A DNA stretch of 64,000 nt from Sycobia sp. Sy_11 (taxonomy: Eukaryota > Arthropoda > Insecta > Hymenoptera > Epichrysomallidae). The first letter of the stretch is position 1; each line of letters begins with the position of its first letter. Position numbers and translations under genes: made by a program. Below are positions 22,654-34,090 of this stretch, in pieces. Location of the stretch: positions 985,001 to 1,049,000 of the forward strand of contig JACCIC010000135.1 in the NCBI GenBank assembly GCA_018907035.1. Direction: 5' to 3'. The notes beneath the pieces are model-generated. The model was not told where the DNA came from, ran no database searches, and saw only the letters and a program-made list of their open reading frames with translations.

Positions 22654-23066
22654 AACGGTACGCGTGTCGGTCTCAAAACGAGGACGACGGGCACGGCAGT
22701 TGCATAAGATGTGCCCGGCTGGGCTTAGCCCCAAATCGACTCGGAGAGCGAGAGGCAATTCGCAAAAGGCGACTCACTCGCGCGTAACACGGCAGTTCTC
22801 TCTCTACTGAAAAACACGCGCGCGATGATCTTCCCCTACTCACTCTCTCGCTCTCTCTCACTTACCTCTTCGCTAGTGTGTCGGTGCGTCGGCCTGTAAC
22901 AAAACTACATACTAAATATTTACGTATGAACAACAGATAGTATATACATATATTTACACAGGCTACGACAGGAGCAGGATCATAGGCACGTGAGATAGCA
23001 AGCGTCAGCGGTGCGTGCGATCTGCGTCACACGCTGGTAGCCGGTGCGTGGTAGCTCCACACAACA
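22651..23066 (-). repeat. 3' LTR of element D (416 bp)
   Basis: In plus orientation it starts TGTAACGGTACGCG at 22651 and ends CCACACAACA at 23066, directly before the minus-strand polypurine tract. Blocks shared with 41118-41762: GCCCGGCTGGGCTTAGC, GACTCACTCGCGCGTAACAC, GATGATCTTCCCCTACTC, and AACAAAACTACAT-CTAAATATTTAC. Relative to that copy it lacks an internal ~370 bp segment. Confidence 0.78.
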
Positions 23067-23399
23067 TTTCTCCCTCATTTTAACCATTGTGTCAGGATAC
23101 GAAAAATTTTCTAAACCTCAATACACAGCTGGGGAGTGTCTTAATAAGAAGAGGACGGGCAAGAAAACTTTCTTCCGAAAGAATGTAATATTTATAGGGT
23201 TTCTTTATTAGTTTCAAGGTACATTGTAATTTGGAATGTTCTTGTTCGTTCATCTTCAGCGGTTCATTTCACGCTGGGCAGTTTCGCTCCTTGGGGGCGA
23301 ATACACTTTTCGGTGTGGCTGGATGTCTCGCGGTAGTGCTGAGCACTAGCTTTTCCTGGGATGATCTGCTTTTCGCTTTACCAGGTGTATGCTGCTATG

Positions 23400-24251
23400 G
23401 CAGGCGGCTTCGCTGTTACGGGGCTTTACAAGGGCTCACGCTTCAGTTCTTCGACGGGTCATGTTTCGCATCCTATGCGGTCTTCCTAATCTACGCGGCG
23501 CGACATCGGTGTTAGGTCGCGTGGCATTGCCCGCGGGGGTATCGCTTCGCACGCTCGAATCAGGATCACAATGAGGCGCGTCGTCGGGGCGCCGTACGCT
23601 CACCACTGGTGTTACAATGCGGTTCCGTGCGCTCTCCTCGACATTATCATCAAACGCATCGCAGTCACGCTCTTCACCCGAAGGCTCTTCCGTGTCGAAA
23701 CCGCCATCTTCGCAGTCGTGAGCTTTAAGTCGGAGACGTGATGCTTACCAGCATCTCCTCCTGTAGAGTCGATCAGTAGATAAACATTCGTGTGAGTTTC
23801 TCCATGATTGTAAAGGGCCCGTCGAATTTCGGGGCATGTTTAGCGTTGACGCCTTGTATGCCAGACGAGAGGATGCGACTACACCGCCATACGCGATCGC
23901 CAATAGCGTAATGAACGTCGCGACGTCTCGCATTATAGTACCGAGCTTACTTTGCCTGTGCTTTCTGCGAGTTTTCCGCTGCCTTTAGATAGAGATCAGA
24001 TGACTTCTCCATGGGCTCTTTACAATGCTGTAGAGCAGCCTCTACTTGTGTAACCTATGGGGGCTGCTTTGATGCATACCAGGAGCTGAGGGGTGACGAC
24101 CCGTATGAAGGAAGACCGGACTTACGCCAATGCAGTCTTGTATGGAGGTATTGTACGCGAACATGAGTTTGGCGATATACGCATCGCGAGTGCTATGAGA
24201 CTCCTCAAGGAAGGCGACTATTACGGTCTTCAGAGTGCTATTAACCCTCAA
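23400..24251 (-). pseudogene. element D integrase relic
   Basis: Fragments of the integrase C-terminal half: MRVNSTLKTVIVAFLEESHSTRD and LMFAYNTSIQDCIGVSPVFLHTGR (24251-24042), where the usual E of the DDE triad (in an ERVN-like block) has been lost to R-V-N-S. A C-terminal RDV-YAIGD-VWR segment (about 23935-23860) and H-APKFDGP (about 23830) follow, then a basic tail (RRLGRPHRMRN near 23460-23490). The core with the first two catalytic Asp residues is deleted. It would have inserted the cDNA into host DNA and is not functional. Confidence 0.75.
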
Positions 24252-24378
24252 ACGTTACGGTATCTACTAAATCTTCTACGGTAGGATCAGGACGATAGTA
24301 GCACAGTCGTTGCCCAACGACTTTCTACCATGGATGGTGGGTCGGATCACTCATCACTTTCTTACGAAGGCGCAAATA

Positions 24379-25757
24379 TCAGGAATCTTGCACATCGGTC
24401 ACGCCGAGGAAGGCAACTCCACAGGTCGGATCATCTTCGTACAAACGAGAGAGAGTGCCTGATACACAATTCAAAGCACCTTTCCGGTGAATGATTTCAT
24501 AGTTATATTCCTGCAGTTCTTCATAGTTATATTCCTGCAAGACCCAACGGACGAGCCTGCCCGTCGAGTTGCTCAATGAGTGCAGCCAATGAAGGCTGCT
24601 GTGATCCGTGATCACCTGAAAGTGGTAGCCCTCCACGTACCGACGAAATTTACGTACAGCCCATAAAACGGCGAGGCACTTAGGCAATTACTCTGACCCG
24701 CAGTCATCGTGCGGCTAGCATAGAAAAGTACACATTCCACGCCATAAATTGTTTGCGTGAGCACGGTGCTTAGTACCGAGTCACTGGCATCTGTTTGTAT
24801 AACGAACGTTTCCCCAAACGACGGTCGAGAGAGGACTGGTCCAGACAAGCGCCCGGATTTGCTCAAAGACTTGCTGCTGCCTTTCTCCACAATGATACTT
24901 CGTATTCTTCTTGGTCAATCGGGTGAGAGGCTCAGTAAGCGCTGAAAAATTCTCAAGAACTTGCGATACCAGGACGCAAAGCCTAGAAACCTACGGAGAT
25001 GTTTCAAGCTCTTTGGTGCGTCGTAAGTCAAGATTGGTGCAATTTTATCCGGATCGGGTAGGAAACCATCATGATCCACGAGGACGCCGAGAAACCGTAC
25101 TTCTACGAATCCGAATTTGTTCTCCTACCTATTAATAGTTAAGCCGGCATCGGAAATTCGTCGCATAATGTGTTCGAGCCACCTGAGGTGCTAGTTGAAG
25201 CTCTCCGGAGCGATGATTACATCATCGACGTAGGCAAAGGCTACCAGCTCCATTTCAGCGCCGATCAGCTTGTCGATTAACTGCTGAAAAATTGCAGGCC
25301 CACCAGCGATACATATGGCATGCGGACCCATTCGAACATCCCATGCCTGGAACAATAAAGGCAGAAAGTAGTCGTGATTCCTCCCGAAGAGGAACTTGGT
25401 GATGGGCGCTGCTGAGGTCCAAAGCGGAAATGTTTCGCACATTTCGCCATTTCATTAAGATTACGTCCATGTACGGGAGCGGATACACACTGACACGGAG
25501 TTCAGTGTGCGATAATTCACGCTGAATTGGTAGCTCCCGTCGCTCTTGCAAACCATTACGACGGGACTAGACCACTTGCTCGTCGATCGGCGAATCACGG
25601 CTTCATAGAGCATTTTGCACACTTGCGCATGCATTTCCAACTCTATCTTCTGAGAAACGGGACAATAACGCTGCTTAATCAGCTTAGCATCGCCCACATT
25701 GATCACGTGGTCAGTCAGATGCGTGCAGCCCAGAGGCTGATCAGCTGGAGGTAGCAT
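24379..25757 (-). pseudogene. element D reverse transcriptase-RNase H relic
   Basis: RT: KQRYCPVSQKIELEMHAQV, SKWSSPVVMVCKSDGSYQFSVNYRTLN (25757-25480), VYPLPYMDVIL and NISALDLSSAHHQVPL (25520-25400), GGPAIFQQLIDKL, and ELVAFAYVDDVIIAPE with an intact YVDD box (about 25210). The thumb is partly lost. RNase H: SRPSFGETFVIQTDASDSVLSTVLTQ (about 24840-24760), SRTMTAGQSNCL, FQVITDHSSLHWL (about 24600), and a tail in which an EYNYEELQ segment is duplicated (24490-24545) before HRKGALN. Several stops and one local duplication make it non-functional. Confidence 0.88.
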
Positions 25758-26180
25758 CCGGTCGAGGAGTTCCTCGAGAGCTCGATATCAGCTAAGCTTA
25801 TAGAAGCAAGCGAATACGCTGATGTAACCGAGACGGTGCAAAGTTGTAGCGGAACGAAATCCGCAGTACCCTTGATCGACATGGTATTGTCGCGTGGGTG
25901 GATGATCGCATTGAAAGCGCGGTAGACGTCTGCACGGAGCAGACAGTCGTTTTCCAAGTCTGGAATTATGATGACGTCTAACTCCATTGCGACGTCTCTA
26001 ATGGCAAACGGTAGGGCCACCTGGTCTATTATCGGCTCAATTTTTCCCGTGGCGAGTCGAGCGTCAGATACGGGAGAGGGTCGAACTAGACGATCGAGGG
26101 CTGATGCAATCTGCAGGCCTATTGCTTGCTGTGCAAGCAGCCCCTGCATCGAGCAGTGCATGAATGCGAAACTCGCCTAT
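25715..26180 (-). pseudogene. element D aspartic protease relic
   Basis: Retropepsin-type region between gag and RT. The catalytic motif reads IHALLDAGA near 26135-26160 (D-A-G instead of the usual D-T/S-G). It is followed after a frame change by LPFAIRDVAMELDVIIIPDLENDCLLRADVYRAFNAII (given here as a description of the block at about 25895-26000). This parallels element B's VVILPDLDDNCYVGV block. The protease would cleave the gag-pol polyprotein. Thr to Ala after the catalytic Asp and the frame break argue against activity. Confidence 0.7.
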
Positions 26181-26361
26181 GTCCACTTGTACCCATCATC
26201 GTGAATACCGATCGAGGGCGACATTTGTGGTCGAGCCAGCGGAGTTATGATTAGCATGCTCCTCCATTATAACCAGGAGGGGGCAATAATCATTACAGTG
26301 TGTCCTCGCAGCTGCCTGCTGATCCTCAGAGATCTTACGAAACGTAGGGGCGAGGGAGTCC

Positions 26362-28276
26362 TCAATGACTCGCCCTTTTTCGCGTTCCCCGAATACTCAG
26401 GACAACTGCGCAAGATGTGGCCTGGCCAACTACAACTTCAGTGCAGGAACCGTGCATCAGGACCTGCCGTCCTACCTTTATTCCTGTCGCTGAGGGGCTT
26501 GCGTGCGAGCTTTCCGCTGAAGGGAGGCTTTTTTCTGATTTAGGGGTCGATGCTTTGTTCTTTCCTGTACACGGCAACCTTGGGCGTGTGATGCGACTGC
26601 TCCTCTTCGTCATAAGAGCTGCAATACCTGGCGCCTCTAAATCAGGAGAGGTGGCTCTAAAGCCCGCCTCTTGCAAGACTTCTTGCATTAAAGCTCTGAA
26701 ATCTGGCGGCTTCAGGTCCACGGCCATGATCTTTGGCTTCGGGCGCGTCCGAGACGTGTCTACCGCATGGAAAGCCACTTCGGGCATTATACAGGCCTCG
26801 GGTGATGGAGGTGGCTTATAGTAGCGCTCGGCGTCGAGAAAACATTGGGCCTCTCGAGCGAGCTCAATTATCCGATTTACGCTCGTAATCTTCTCCCGTG
26901 GAACTAACTTCTGTATCTCGGGGAGTAGATTACGGTAGATGAGAGCGAGCTGATTCTCGTTCGACCATGGCTCTTTGAACCAATTTAGGATTGTCAACAA
27001 ACAAAACCCGAAGATACGTGTTGGCTCGCATTTGACCTGCATGCGCTGCTGTGCTTCACTAATCAGCTCAGCTTGGAAGCGTCGATCGAGGCCCTAGCAG
27101 CTCCGGTCCGCGTATCAGAACTCTTGCCACGGGGTCCAATCTTTCCGGGATAACGGTACCAGTGTAAGGCAACACCGTGCAGGAGCTCCGTCATTACATG
27201 GATGCCCTCGTCCGGGAGCGGCGTCAATCTGCGACATTCCGCGATTCTCTGCAGGAATTCCTCAACGCTTGGCATCATTGAACCAGATTTTCCATTGGCG
27301 CACGCTTTTACTAATGTCCGTGAGCCGGGTCAAGGTACTTGATAGCGTAGATAATGTTATATTAACGAGCGAGCTGATCACATCTCGATCCATTTGATGT
27401 CCCCCCTCCCAGGCCGTTGGTACCGATGGTGGCAAGAAGCCGAGAATGTAGGCTCGCCGGTCAACCTTCGAACCCTATTACTATTAGAGTGTTCGCCACT
27501 TTCCAAGTGCTGAAGATCGAATGTATTTTGGAGAGTGACACAATCGCGTCGAGGTGTTTTATACAGCTGCTGCTGAATGCTAGTCAACGTAGCATGCATT
27601 TGACTTGCCTCTGCTGCAGATCATGGACAGTGTTGTTCTGTTGTCGCATCCAAGTTTATAGCATATTCTGCAGACTGTCTCATGCAGTATTAATTAATAA
27701 ATTATATCTGAGGTTAGCAGCCTGAGGCTGATATGTAATATCATTCCTGACACACGAATCGGCAACCGTTTCTACGTTCATTATGGCCGCCTGAATCGGC
27801 GATTCATTGGTTGTGCTACATGCGAGCGATTCATGCCTGTTGATTTCTACTAAATTAAAATCAATTAAGTTTTGCATTTGCTGATTGGAGGCTGTTGTGC
27901 TACGTCTTTGGTCTGTGCTCGGATTAACTTCCCGAACCTGCTGTATGTCAGCTGATTTATCAGCTTGCTCGGCGTATATCGCTTCCATGTTATTTAGGAG
28001 ATACGTTTTTGTTGCATCACGTATTGTCGAGATTACAATTATTTTCAATAAATTTTTATCTCTACGCGCGCGTATTTTTTCGACATCGCCTCCACTCTCG
28101 CATTCTACAAAGTCTCTCGGGCTATAGTTTCCTGCCAGTGTGCGATATAGCCTGACAGCCCTTTGAAATAAGGAACCGTCATTTTTTAATTCCAACTCCG
28201 TTGTTATGATGTTTGTCTCATGCTCGCATAAGCTTTGGAGCCAGTCATCAAAGTTATTTGGAGCGTTTGTCATCAT
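26362..28276 (-). pseudogene. element D gag relic
   Basis: Three frames make up a gag polyprotein. 28276-27680 begins at ATG with NNFDDWLQSLCEHETNII, then a SAP-like ELELKNDGSLFQRAVRLYR segment similar in layout to the start of element E gag. 27278-27063 has VEEFLQRIAECRRLTPL and LLHGVALHWYR (capsid 'L.G.A..W(Y/F)' block). 27042-26362 covers W..PWSNENQLALIYRNLLPEIQKLV, a helix-rich tail ending FLDAERYY, then a P/R/S-rich linker. The zinc knuckle near 26370-26470 is scrambled by indels (only RSCPEYSG-like residue order is readable). It formed the particle when active. Confidence 0.75.
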
Positions 28277-28753
28277 TTATCTGTTTAATTGGCGTGATAC
28301 GAAAGAGATAAAAAAAATCGAAATTTGTTCTTTATTTATAAATTAAAAAAAGGACGAGAAATTTGAAATCAATGAATCATAACTGTTAAATAAATTTAAA
28401 AATTAATTAATTAACTAAATGAACGACAAATTTCTCAGTAACACTCCAGCAATTGGAAAACAGCAAAAACAACAAAATTTAATTAAACAAACAATTCACC
28501 AATTCAAAAAAATTTTTGACGAGAGCGAATTTATTAACTATATAATTAATTAATGGATATTAAATTAGTTAATGAATTAAATAATTCCAGTAACTAACCC
28601 GTTCAGCGATGCTCATTTAACGGTTGTTACAAGATAGAGCACCCAACAAAATATTTCATGTTTTATCATGAAAGAAGAAAAGAAATAAAAGATAAGAAAA
28701 AAAATGTTAATTGTTATTTAATTGTTATTCAATTAAATTGTTATTATTTTTAA
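28277..28753. other. AT-rich spacer, no gene recognised
   Basis: Lies between the gag start of element D and the TTAA-flanked element, where a 5' LTR of D would be expected. I see no LTR D sequence, no PBS and no coding match. Confidence 0.5.
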
Positions 28754-30383
28754 GGCAGTATTCTACTTTAGACCCTCGAAAAAAACGCTATTTTTGTGAA
28801 ATTTTTCTGAGAATGCTATTGAAGATATAGCTGTAGAATTTGAAATGCTTAATGCGACTCTTGAAGTACATAAAAATTTTTTTTTATTTATTTTATACAT
28901 TTTTTATACATGTAAAGTATGGTCAAAGCCAACACCTCAAAAAGTAGATAACGTTGTCGTGGTCATAAAATTTTGCCGACGGAGGGACTGAACAAATCAA
29001 TCAAATAGTTGTATGTTCAGTATGACTCCAGAAACCGATCTAACTAGAATATATTATGTATGTGCAAAATCAACAAAATGGCGGCTAAAATATGAAAGAA
29101 AAAATTGCCTTTTTTCCTTCTTTTCTGCAATAAAAATATAGTTAGAATTAAAATTTTAAGTTGATTGTAGTTAGGGCGGTTGATATAAACATATAGAATA
29201 TTTGTTCAAAATTTCATAAGGAGCGATCAGTTCAATAGTTTTTTAGTTTTCACGACCACGGTACTTGAAAACCCTGTTTTGAGAAAACGCGTTTAATGTT
29301 TTTGTAAGTGAAAAATCGTAGAAAAAATTATCTTATGCTCAATCAGCGATGCCTGGGCCATATAATATACCTTCAACTTGTTCCAGGCGAGTATTTTCAT
29401 CTAATTTAACTTGCTTTTTTTGAGTTCTGCTCTCCTTAGAAGCCTCAGTCGAGCGGCGATTCTCTCGAATGATGCGCTGTTGGTCGCGCATATTGGCGTA
29501 CTGCATGGTGGTTTGGTTGATTTTCAGGCTCATAATTTCCATTATTTTCAAAAGTGGGCTGAACCCTTCATTAAAAATGCAGGCAGCAGTGAGGTATGCA
29601 ATTTTAACGATTTTTTTTCCATTATAGACATGCTTAGGTGCCATAGCCTAAACTGTTGAGTTGAAACACTCATTGTTATTTTGAGTGTCTCCGCGCACAC
29701 ATCTCTCCAGTAATTTCATTTTTGTTAGATCTTCGTAGATCGATTTCAGAACAAACTGCCCACTGTCAGAGCATTGAAAACACAATAAAAATGAATAAAA
29801 AAATAACCACCAAAATTATCAACTTTCACATCAAAACTCGGATCGTTAGACTTTTTCAGTTTTGCTGCTCACGTACTCGTTTTACTAGTACCTCCTTCGT
29901 CAGTGAATCTGTTTCCGTGAAAAAATCGTTTTGTAGTTCTAGATGGATGACTAGAAGTTTTCTGTGCACGATATACTTTCTTCGTATCCATTGCGAATAG
30001 ATAGATGCTTCACTTTTGAACTTCGAATCACGTCTGATTCTACACTACTGAAATACAGAACTGAAATACAGAAGCAAAATTATAAAAGAAAGGTAATATT
30101 GAGAAGCAAAGGTATATATTTTGATGATAATATATATAGCTGTAATGATTTATAATAGGGAACAGCTGCTGCAGCGAATAAGGCCAGGTAGATGGCTTAT
30201 CCGGCGCGCACCCTGGGCGGATCGGAATAGTGCGGTCATGTAAGTGCGTTTGGAAGGTGAGAAGTATACTTAGACTACCTGAACCTTTCTAAAATTTTGA
30301 GCTAAAATTCTTGAATATATTTACTTTCAAAACCTGTAGAAAAAAAAACATTTTTTTTCAAAGTTGTAAAGTAGAATACTGTC
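28754..30383. mobile_element. Kolobok-like DNA transposon, TTAA target duplication
   Basis: The left end GGCAGTATTCTACTTTA begins right after TTAA (28750-28753). The right end is TAAAGTAGAATACTGTC followed by TTAA (30384-30387), so the ends are inverted repeats of ~17 bp (one mismatch) within a TTAA duplication. TTAA duplication together with a transposase of the type below fits the Kolobok superfamily; piggyBac is the other TTAA superfamily but its transposase is absent here. The element is 1,630 bp, too short for a full transposase, so it is internally deleted. A second left-end copy lies at 19995-20355 and a piece of the transposase tail recurs at 31152-31239. Confidence 0.72.
29339..29644 (-). 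pseudogene. C-terminal fragment of a Kolobok/Mutator-like transposase
   Basis: A 101-codon minus-strand frame inside the TTAA-flanked element. It shows AACIFNEGFSPLLKIMEIM followed by a long charged helix (QYANMRDQQRIIRENRRSTEASKESR) and ends RLEQVEGILYGPGIAD then a stop. This 'FN.G...L...(M)..M' plus R/K/E-rich helix plus 'YGPGIAD' ending is the tail I associate with transposases of the Mutator-like/Kolobok type in insects. The catalytic part is missing. The assignment is from memory of the family and supported by the TTAA duplications around it. Confidence 0.5.
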
Positions 30384-30387
30384 TTAA

Positions 30388-31108
30388 ATTGATTATTATT
30401 GAATAAAATTTAATTAATTGTTATTTAACAAAATTGTACTAATTATGGTTTGACAACATTTAATTATTTATTATTTAATTATCTCTCAATTGTTACCTTC
30501 TATTGCATCTGTTACTAATAATTTGTAAAATACATAGATTTTACTTATTATTCTCGTTATTGATTATTGAGTTATTTAATATTCGTTGTTTTCATTGAGC
30601 AAAAAGAAAATAAAATAAAGAATAAAACACATTTATTGGACAAATAATGAAACTCTGTAGTATCAAGAGACAGTGGATTGTGCAAAAATTATAGGCGACT
30701 AACGCGAAAACAAAAATATAAGAAAAAAAATTTTTATTCTCACCACGAAAGTAAAAAAAAACAATAGTTTTTAGTCTTTTTTAGTTTTATTTTTAGTTAC
30801 TTTGTAATTTTGGCAAAATTGTATTTCTTCAAAATTTTCAAAAATTTTCAAAAATTTGGACAAAACAAAAATACCACACAAAATAAAATTATTTTCAAAA
30901 TATAACAAAATTTTAATTTTTGTATTTTTCAAAAAATACCAAAATAGAAAAATATACAAAAATACAAAAATGAAAATGAAAATGAAAACGAAAACTAAAA
31001 AGTCTAAACGCATAAAAGAAAAATTAATTTTGACCTTATTATTTTTTAGAAAAACAAATTACGTCATCATAAGTACACTCGTATGTATATCGTAGAGTCG
31101 CGGTGGTC

Positions 31109-31139
<31 letters not shown>

Positions 31140-31151
31140 TTTTTTTTTTTT
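30388..31151. other. low-complexity AT-rich spacer
   Basis: No gene. Contains A/T-rich simple repeats (AAAATTTTC units near 30828-30857, AAAATG/AAAACG hexamers near 30968-30998), a GT microsatellite at about 31111-31139 and a T-run at 31140-31153. Confidence 0.6.
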
Positions 31152-31239
31152 TTGAGTTCTGCTCTCCTTAGAAGCCTCAGTCGAGCGGCGGTTCTCTCGA
31201 ATGATGCGCTGTTGGTCGCGCATATTGGCGTACTGCATA
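31152..31239 (-). repeat. duplicate of the Kolobok-like transposase tail
   Basis: About 88 bp are nearly identical to 29417-29506, including TTCTGCTCTCCTTAGAAGCC and GCGCTGTTGGTCGCGCATAT. The similarity ends at TACTGCAT exactly where LINE B 3' sequence begins, and on the other side at a T-run and GT microsatellite. Confidence 0.85.
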
Positions 31240-32645
31240 GCCTATACGACTCCCCTTCTTATGACACTATCCTACGTCCCCTATCCACACAGGTGATCAG
31301 GGGTTCGGTGTTCGTCCTCTGTATCTTAAAATAGAATCAGTTAGCCTGGTTCATCCTGGGCCATTCGCCTAGTTCTATCGGCATATCTAAGTTTGGTCAT
31401 CACCTCTTTTGCGAAACTGGCTACTGCCTTCCAGTTTTCAGAAGATTCCAGCATTATTGATAGGATGCTCTCTGGTCTTATTGGCTTATTGATGATGTTC
31501 ATCAAGTGCTCACGTTGTGTTCTAAAACGAGGGCAGCTCACCAATATATGCTCAGCATCCTCGACCAAAGTCGGACAGATGGGGCAGAGATCATTATTAT
31601 CCAGGTGAAAGCGGTGGAAATAGGACCTAAAACAACCATGTCCAGTCAACAACTGAGTTAGGTGGAAATCTAATTCCCCGTGCTTCCTCTTGATCCATCT
31701 GTGTATGTCTGGGAGGATACGATAAGTCCATCGGCCTTTGCTAGAATCGGTCCATCGTTTTTGCCATATTTCTATAGAACGATGACGTTCCACATTTATA
31801 GCACCTTGTAGGGAATCCACTGCGGCCTTACATATGTTATGCAGCCTAGCCAGTTCATCTGCAGTTAAATCGAAAGGAAGAATTCCGGCAAGTACCTAAG
31901 CTGCGTCGGTGGATACCGTCCTGTAACCACTAATAATACGTATACAGGAGCGACGACGGGTCGCAATGGCCAACTCACAATACGATTTAATTCCGCATGC
32001 ATGATGCCAGATTGGTGCTGCATACATGCTGACAGAATTAATAACATAAGCTAATAGTTTCCTCTGGGGTGGACGTGGGCCACCAATGTTAGGCATGAGC
32101 CGACACAAGGCAGCTGAAACTCGTTGCGCTTTTTCGCCAGATATCTTTAGATGTTCTTTGAAATTTAACCTGGCATCAAGCTGGACACCCAAGTATCGTA
32201 AAGATGGCGCAGAACTAATGCGGCAGCTACCAACTTTAAGAGTAATACTATCTACCTTCTTACGACTGCTGACAAGAACTACTTCTGTCTTGTGCTCCGC
32301 TAATTGTAGACCAGCCGTCTTAATCCATCTACTGATGTTGCTGATTGCCTCATTGGCATTTTCAGTAAGTTCATCAAGGGTCTTAGCCGTCACTACTAGA
32401 GCGATATCGTCGGCGTACCCTACTGTTATTGAACCAGGCGGTTGTGGAATCCTCAACACGCCATCATACATAATATTCCACAATATAGGTCCCATAACTG
32501 AGCCCTGGGGGACTCCCGCAGTAACCTTATGCGATACAGTGCCTTCATCCGTTCGGTATAATATTATCCTATTCTCAAAGTAGCTGGCCACGACATTCTG
32601 TAAATAACCAGGTACTCCGAACTCTTTAAGAGAACTCATAATAGA
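31240..32645 (-). pseudogene. R1-clade LINE B, 5'-truncated ORF2 with one in-frame stop
   Basis: The minus-strand frame 32639-31341 encodes the C-terminal half of an ORF2 reverse transcriptase. From the N-terminus: VPGYLQNVVASYFENR, AGVPQGSVMGPILWN (about residues 41-55), VGYADDIALVV with the YADD box near 32404-32415, AEHKTEVVLVSSRK, LRYLGVQLDA, a SMYAAPIWHHAC block, then TAG (31896-31898). The same frame continues with LTADELARLHNICKAA, RTYRIL-like W..R.HGELDFHLTQLLTGHGCF and a zinc block CPICP...DAEHILVSCPRF (about 31520-31590). The only defect in this half is the single amber. The endonuclease and RT fingers are missing through 5' truncation, which is usual for LINE insertions. About 100 bp of 3' UTR precede the junction at 31239. 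Confidence 0.9.
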
Positions 32646-33021
32646 AGACCAGCGCTGACTGTGTCTGTGTGTGTGTGTGTATGCAGGTCGCCGAGTTCAC
32701 AATTTTTATATTTGTCGTGTCGCGACTATATAGTTTGACTTGTCGTGGTATGCTTTCTATGTGTCACATTTATTTTAGTTATATGAAATAAAATATTATC
32801 ATTATTCACATTCATTATAATGAATTATCATACGCATATCTTTTTGATGATAAAATATATATTGCCGATTCCTATGTATATTCAGAAATTAGTATAAGCA
32901 TACATTTACGATTACGCAGTGTGTAACGAGATTATCGAAAATATTTCACGATGCTGTGGATCATACATTGTTTATCATAATATCGAATCTAAATCTACGT
33001 GTTAGATTTGTATTATAATTG
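32646..33021. other. AT-rich left flank of element E
   Basis: No gene. Its last ~75 bases (from about 32948) recur almost unchanged at 39615-39690, inside element E next to the right LTR. Confidence 0.7.
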
Positions 33022-34072
33022 TGTAACATGAGAACTTTGGTGAGAGCTAGTTCGTGTTCCGGCTCAACGCGCCTCGGCCCCGATCGCTCAGCACGCCATC
33101 GGGTTCTTTTCACCCCACCAAAGGCTATGTTCGATTTGTTTTAACTTGCACAAACGAGTGGCTCCGGCTCAACCCGCCTCGGCCCCTAGTCGCTTAACCC
33201 GCCACCAAGTTTGTTTTAGTACACGCCGAACCCGCGAAAATCCAATTCTCACTCTCGCTCAACCCGCCAGAGTTTGAATTGGATTTTTATTTAATTTATT
33301 TACCATTTTTATTTCTTTTTTTTTTGTTTTTTTTTTTGTTTGCTGGATTTGGGATCTTAATAAGTTTAAATTTTATTAAATATTAAATAAGTTTATTTAA
33401 CAAAAATTGAACAAAAAAATAATAAACAAAATTTAATAATAATAAACTAATTAATAATAATAATCTCATTTGTCAGCCATTTGATGGCTAGTCGTTATTC
33501 TAACACCCGTTTTATCGCCATTATCCGCTGTAACAAAAATAAACAAATTATATCATAAAATATATTTATTTTATGATGTACAATATTTAAATAATTTTAT
33601 TCTAACTTAAAATTTACAAAATTTTATTTATTTTTTATTCCATTTTCGCGTCTCGCCCCGAGTGTGCTGAGACTTGTCGCCCGCTATCGCGCCGACGACA
33701 GGTCCCCCTCGAAAAGCCAGTTTCGAGGTCGCTGGCACACTGAATTTTTGCAGTCAGTGCGGCTCTATTTGAGAATTGGGAGAGAGCGCTCGCTCTCCCC
33801 TTACCGCACTGTACCACGCCGTAGTTTTAGGCAGCGCCGTCGCCGCTCGCGAGAATTCGCGAATTGATTCGCGAATTATCGCTCGCCGCCGCTCTTCGAG
33901 CCGCCTGCGGCCCGAGAGCGCTCGCTCATCCTCGCCGCTGCCGGCGCTTTATTCCCGCGCCGCGCCGCGCCACGAAGCCTTCGGCGCTCCCCCTTCGCCG
34001 CGCCGCGCCGCTCGCGACTTCGCGACTTATTACAATATTATATTTTCTGCGCGAGACTATTGTCTCGTCGCA
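33022..34072 (-). repeat. left (3') LTR of element E
   Basis: 1,051 bp, nearly identical to 39691-40741. Read on the minus strand: TG start at 34072, a GC-rich U3, a TATA-like box and initiator (33738-33772), AATAAA signals near 33630-33650, an AT-rich U5 and the TTACA end at 33022. Two tandem copies of the palindrome AATTCGCGAATT (second one slightly altered) lie in U3 at about 33853-33878. Confidence 0.93.
33738..33772 (-). promoter_or_regulatory. LTR E core promoter: TATA-like box and initiator
   Basis: On the minus strand TCAAATAG (33772-33765) is followed 31 nt later by the arthropod-type initiator TCAGTG (33743-33738). The same pair occurs in the right LTR (40441-40434 and 40412-40407) and, with spacing 30, in the divergent LTR at 48 kb, so the spacing is conserved. 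Confidence 0.6.
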
Positions 34073-34090
34073 TCTCCCCCTTCCCCCGTG
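34073..34090 (-). other. polypurine tract of element E
   Basis: On the minus strand a GGGGGAAGGGGGAGA run sits immediately before the TG that opens the 3' LTR. This is the expected priming site for plus-strand DNA synthesis. Confidence 0.85.

Larger units (their letters stand above)
22651..28276 (-). mobile_element. Ty3/gypsy element D, 3' LTR plus decayed internal region
   Basis: Minus-strand retrotransposon in the order gag (28.3-26.4 kb), protease (26.2-25.7), RT (25.76-25.2), RNase H (24.9-24.4), integrase (24.25-23.4), polypurine tract (23067-23082, TAAAATGAGGGAGAAA on the minus strand) and 3' LTR (22651-23066). The LTR is 416 bp and starts and ends TGTT...TTACA in minus orientation. 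A related LTR copy at 41.1 kb supports the boundary. The 5' LTR is missing: past the gag start comes AT-rich DNA and then the Kolobok-like element. Confidence 0.87.

Noticed and set aside
22371..22758. Tyr-Ile repeat ORFs
   Set aside because: They are translations of TA/GTATAT microsatellite sequence before LTR D.
22651..22901. LTR D ending at GGCCTGTAACA (22901)
   Set aside because: TGTAACA at 22895-22901 looks like an LTR end, but similarity with the 41.1 kb copy continues past it and a polypurine tract lies at 23067. The LTR therefore extends to 23066.
23231..23574. Plus-strand ORFs of 94 and 61 codons
   Set aside because: They are antisense to the integrase tail and 3' untranslated region of element D. 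No domain and no start context.
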